Assembly (NCBI GenBank): GCA_027604665.1 | Contig: JADGIZ010000378.1 | Coordinates: 1-14,822, forward strand | Length of the DNA: 14,822 nt | Direction of reading: 5' to 3' | DNA from: Polyrhizophydium stewartii | Lineage: Eukaryota > Chytridiomycota > Chytridiomycetes > Rhizophydiales | In this document: piece after piece, positions 14,798 to 14,822 of the stretch | How the letters are laid out: every line of letters starts with the position of its first letter | Numbering within the stretch: the stretch's first letter is position 1 | The notes under the pieces: generated by a model | What the model was told of the DNA's origin: nothing | Database searches by the model: none | The model's input: only the letters and a program-made list of their open reading frames with translations | Program-made: the position numbers and the translations under genes

Positions 14798-14822
14798 ATG
14801 CCAAAAACACCGGCGTCGCGGT
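14798..14822 (+). CDS. Possible start of a further gene, cut by the window end
   Basis: ATG at 14798 with A at -3 begins MPKTPASR and stays open to the window end. Only eight codons are visible, so this is a possibility rather than an identified gene. Confidence 0.2.

Noticed and set aside
1..14822. CRISPR array, prokaryotic operon or phage element
   Set aside because: There are no short regularly spaced repeats with spacers and no Shine-Dalgarno-led operons. Introns and tRNA features are eukaryotic.

Overview
The window looks like nuclear DNA of a compact, GC-rich fungal genome, most likely a chytrid. Three things point there. Genes carry short spliceosomal introns of about 60-140 bases with phase-consistent junctions. 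There is a eukaryotic-type tRNA-Gln. There is also a cluster of F-box-like/ankyrin-repeat proteins of the 'HWDR(L/M)PxEL ... DWQGDL ... WLHxNRTEGCT' kind that I associate with chytrids and oomycetes. Species-level placement is inference; I ran no searches.

Layout. (1) Positions 1-1791, plus strand: the 3' part of an eight-exon-or-longer gene for an Arg/Ala/Glu-rich coiled-coil protein with about six Sfi1-type Trp repeats (candidate centrin-binding). Two of its introns appear to be GC-AG. (2) Positions 1950-4568, plus strand: a two-exon gene for a mostly disordered protein (poly-Pro, poly-Gln, poly-Gly and poly-Asp tracts) around one ordered Trp-rich helical domain of unknown function. An in-frame splice could join it to gene 1. 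(3) Positions 4856-9237: a direct tandem duplication of a 2191-base unit. Each unit carries one minus-strand 511-residue F-box-like/ankyrin gene plus its upstream region. A 35-base boundary sequence recurs a third time at 9238. (4) Positions 9238-9596: a short, frameshifted coding-like fragment with a CxxC...HxxxH motif. (5) Positions 9597-11024 and 11424-12683: two more diverged minus-strand paralogs of the ankyrin family. (6) Positions 13074-14255: a two-exon minus-strand gene for a small predicted single-pass membrane protein. (7) Positions 14597-14669: tRNA-Gln(CTG). The window ends at a possible start of another plus-strand gene.

Biology. The main theme is a local array of four paralogous repeat proteins. 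Each has a short F-box-like N-terminus (a possible link to a Skp1/cullin ubiquitin ligase) followed by 28-residue ankyrin-like repeats that could hold variable targets. The two recently duplicated copies are near-identical in flanks and framework. They differ sharply in short patches inside the repeats, mainly by amino-acid replacements. That fits diversification of a recognition surface and is the most interesting signal here.
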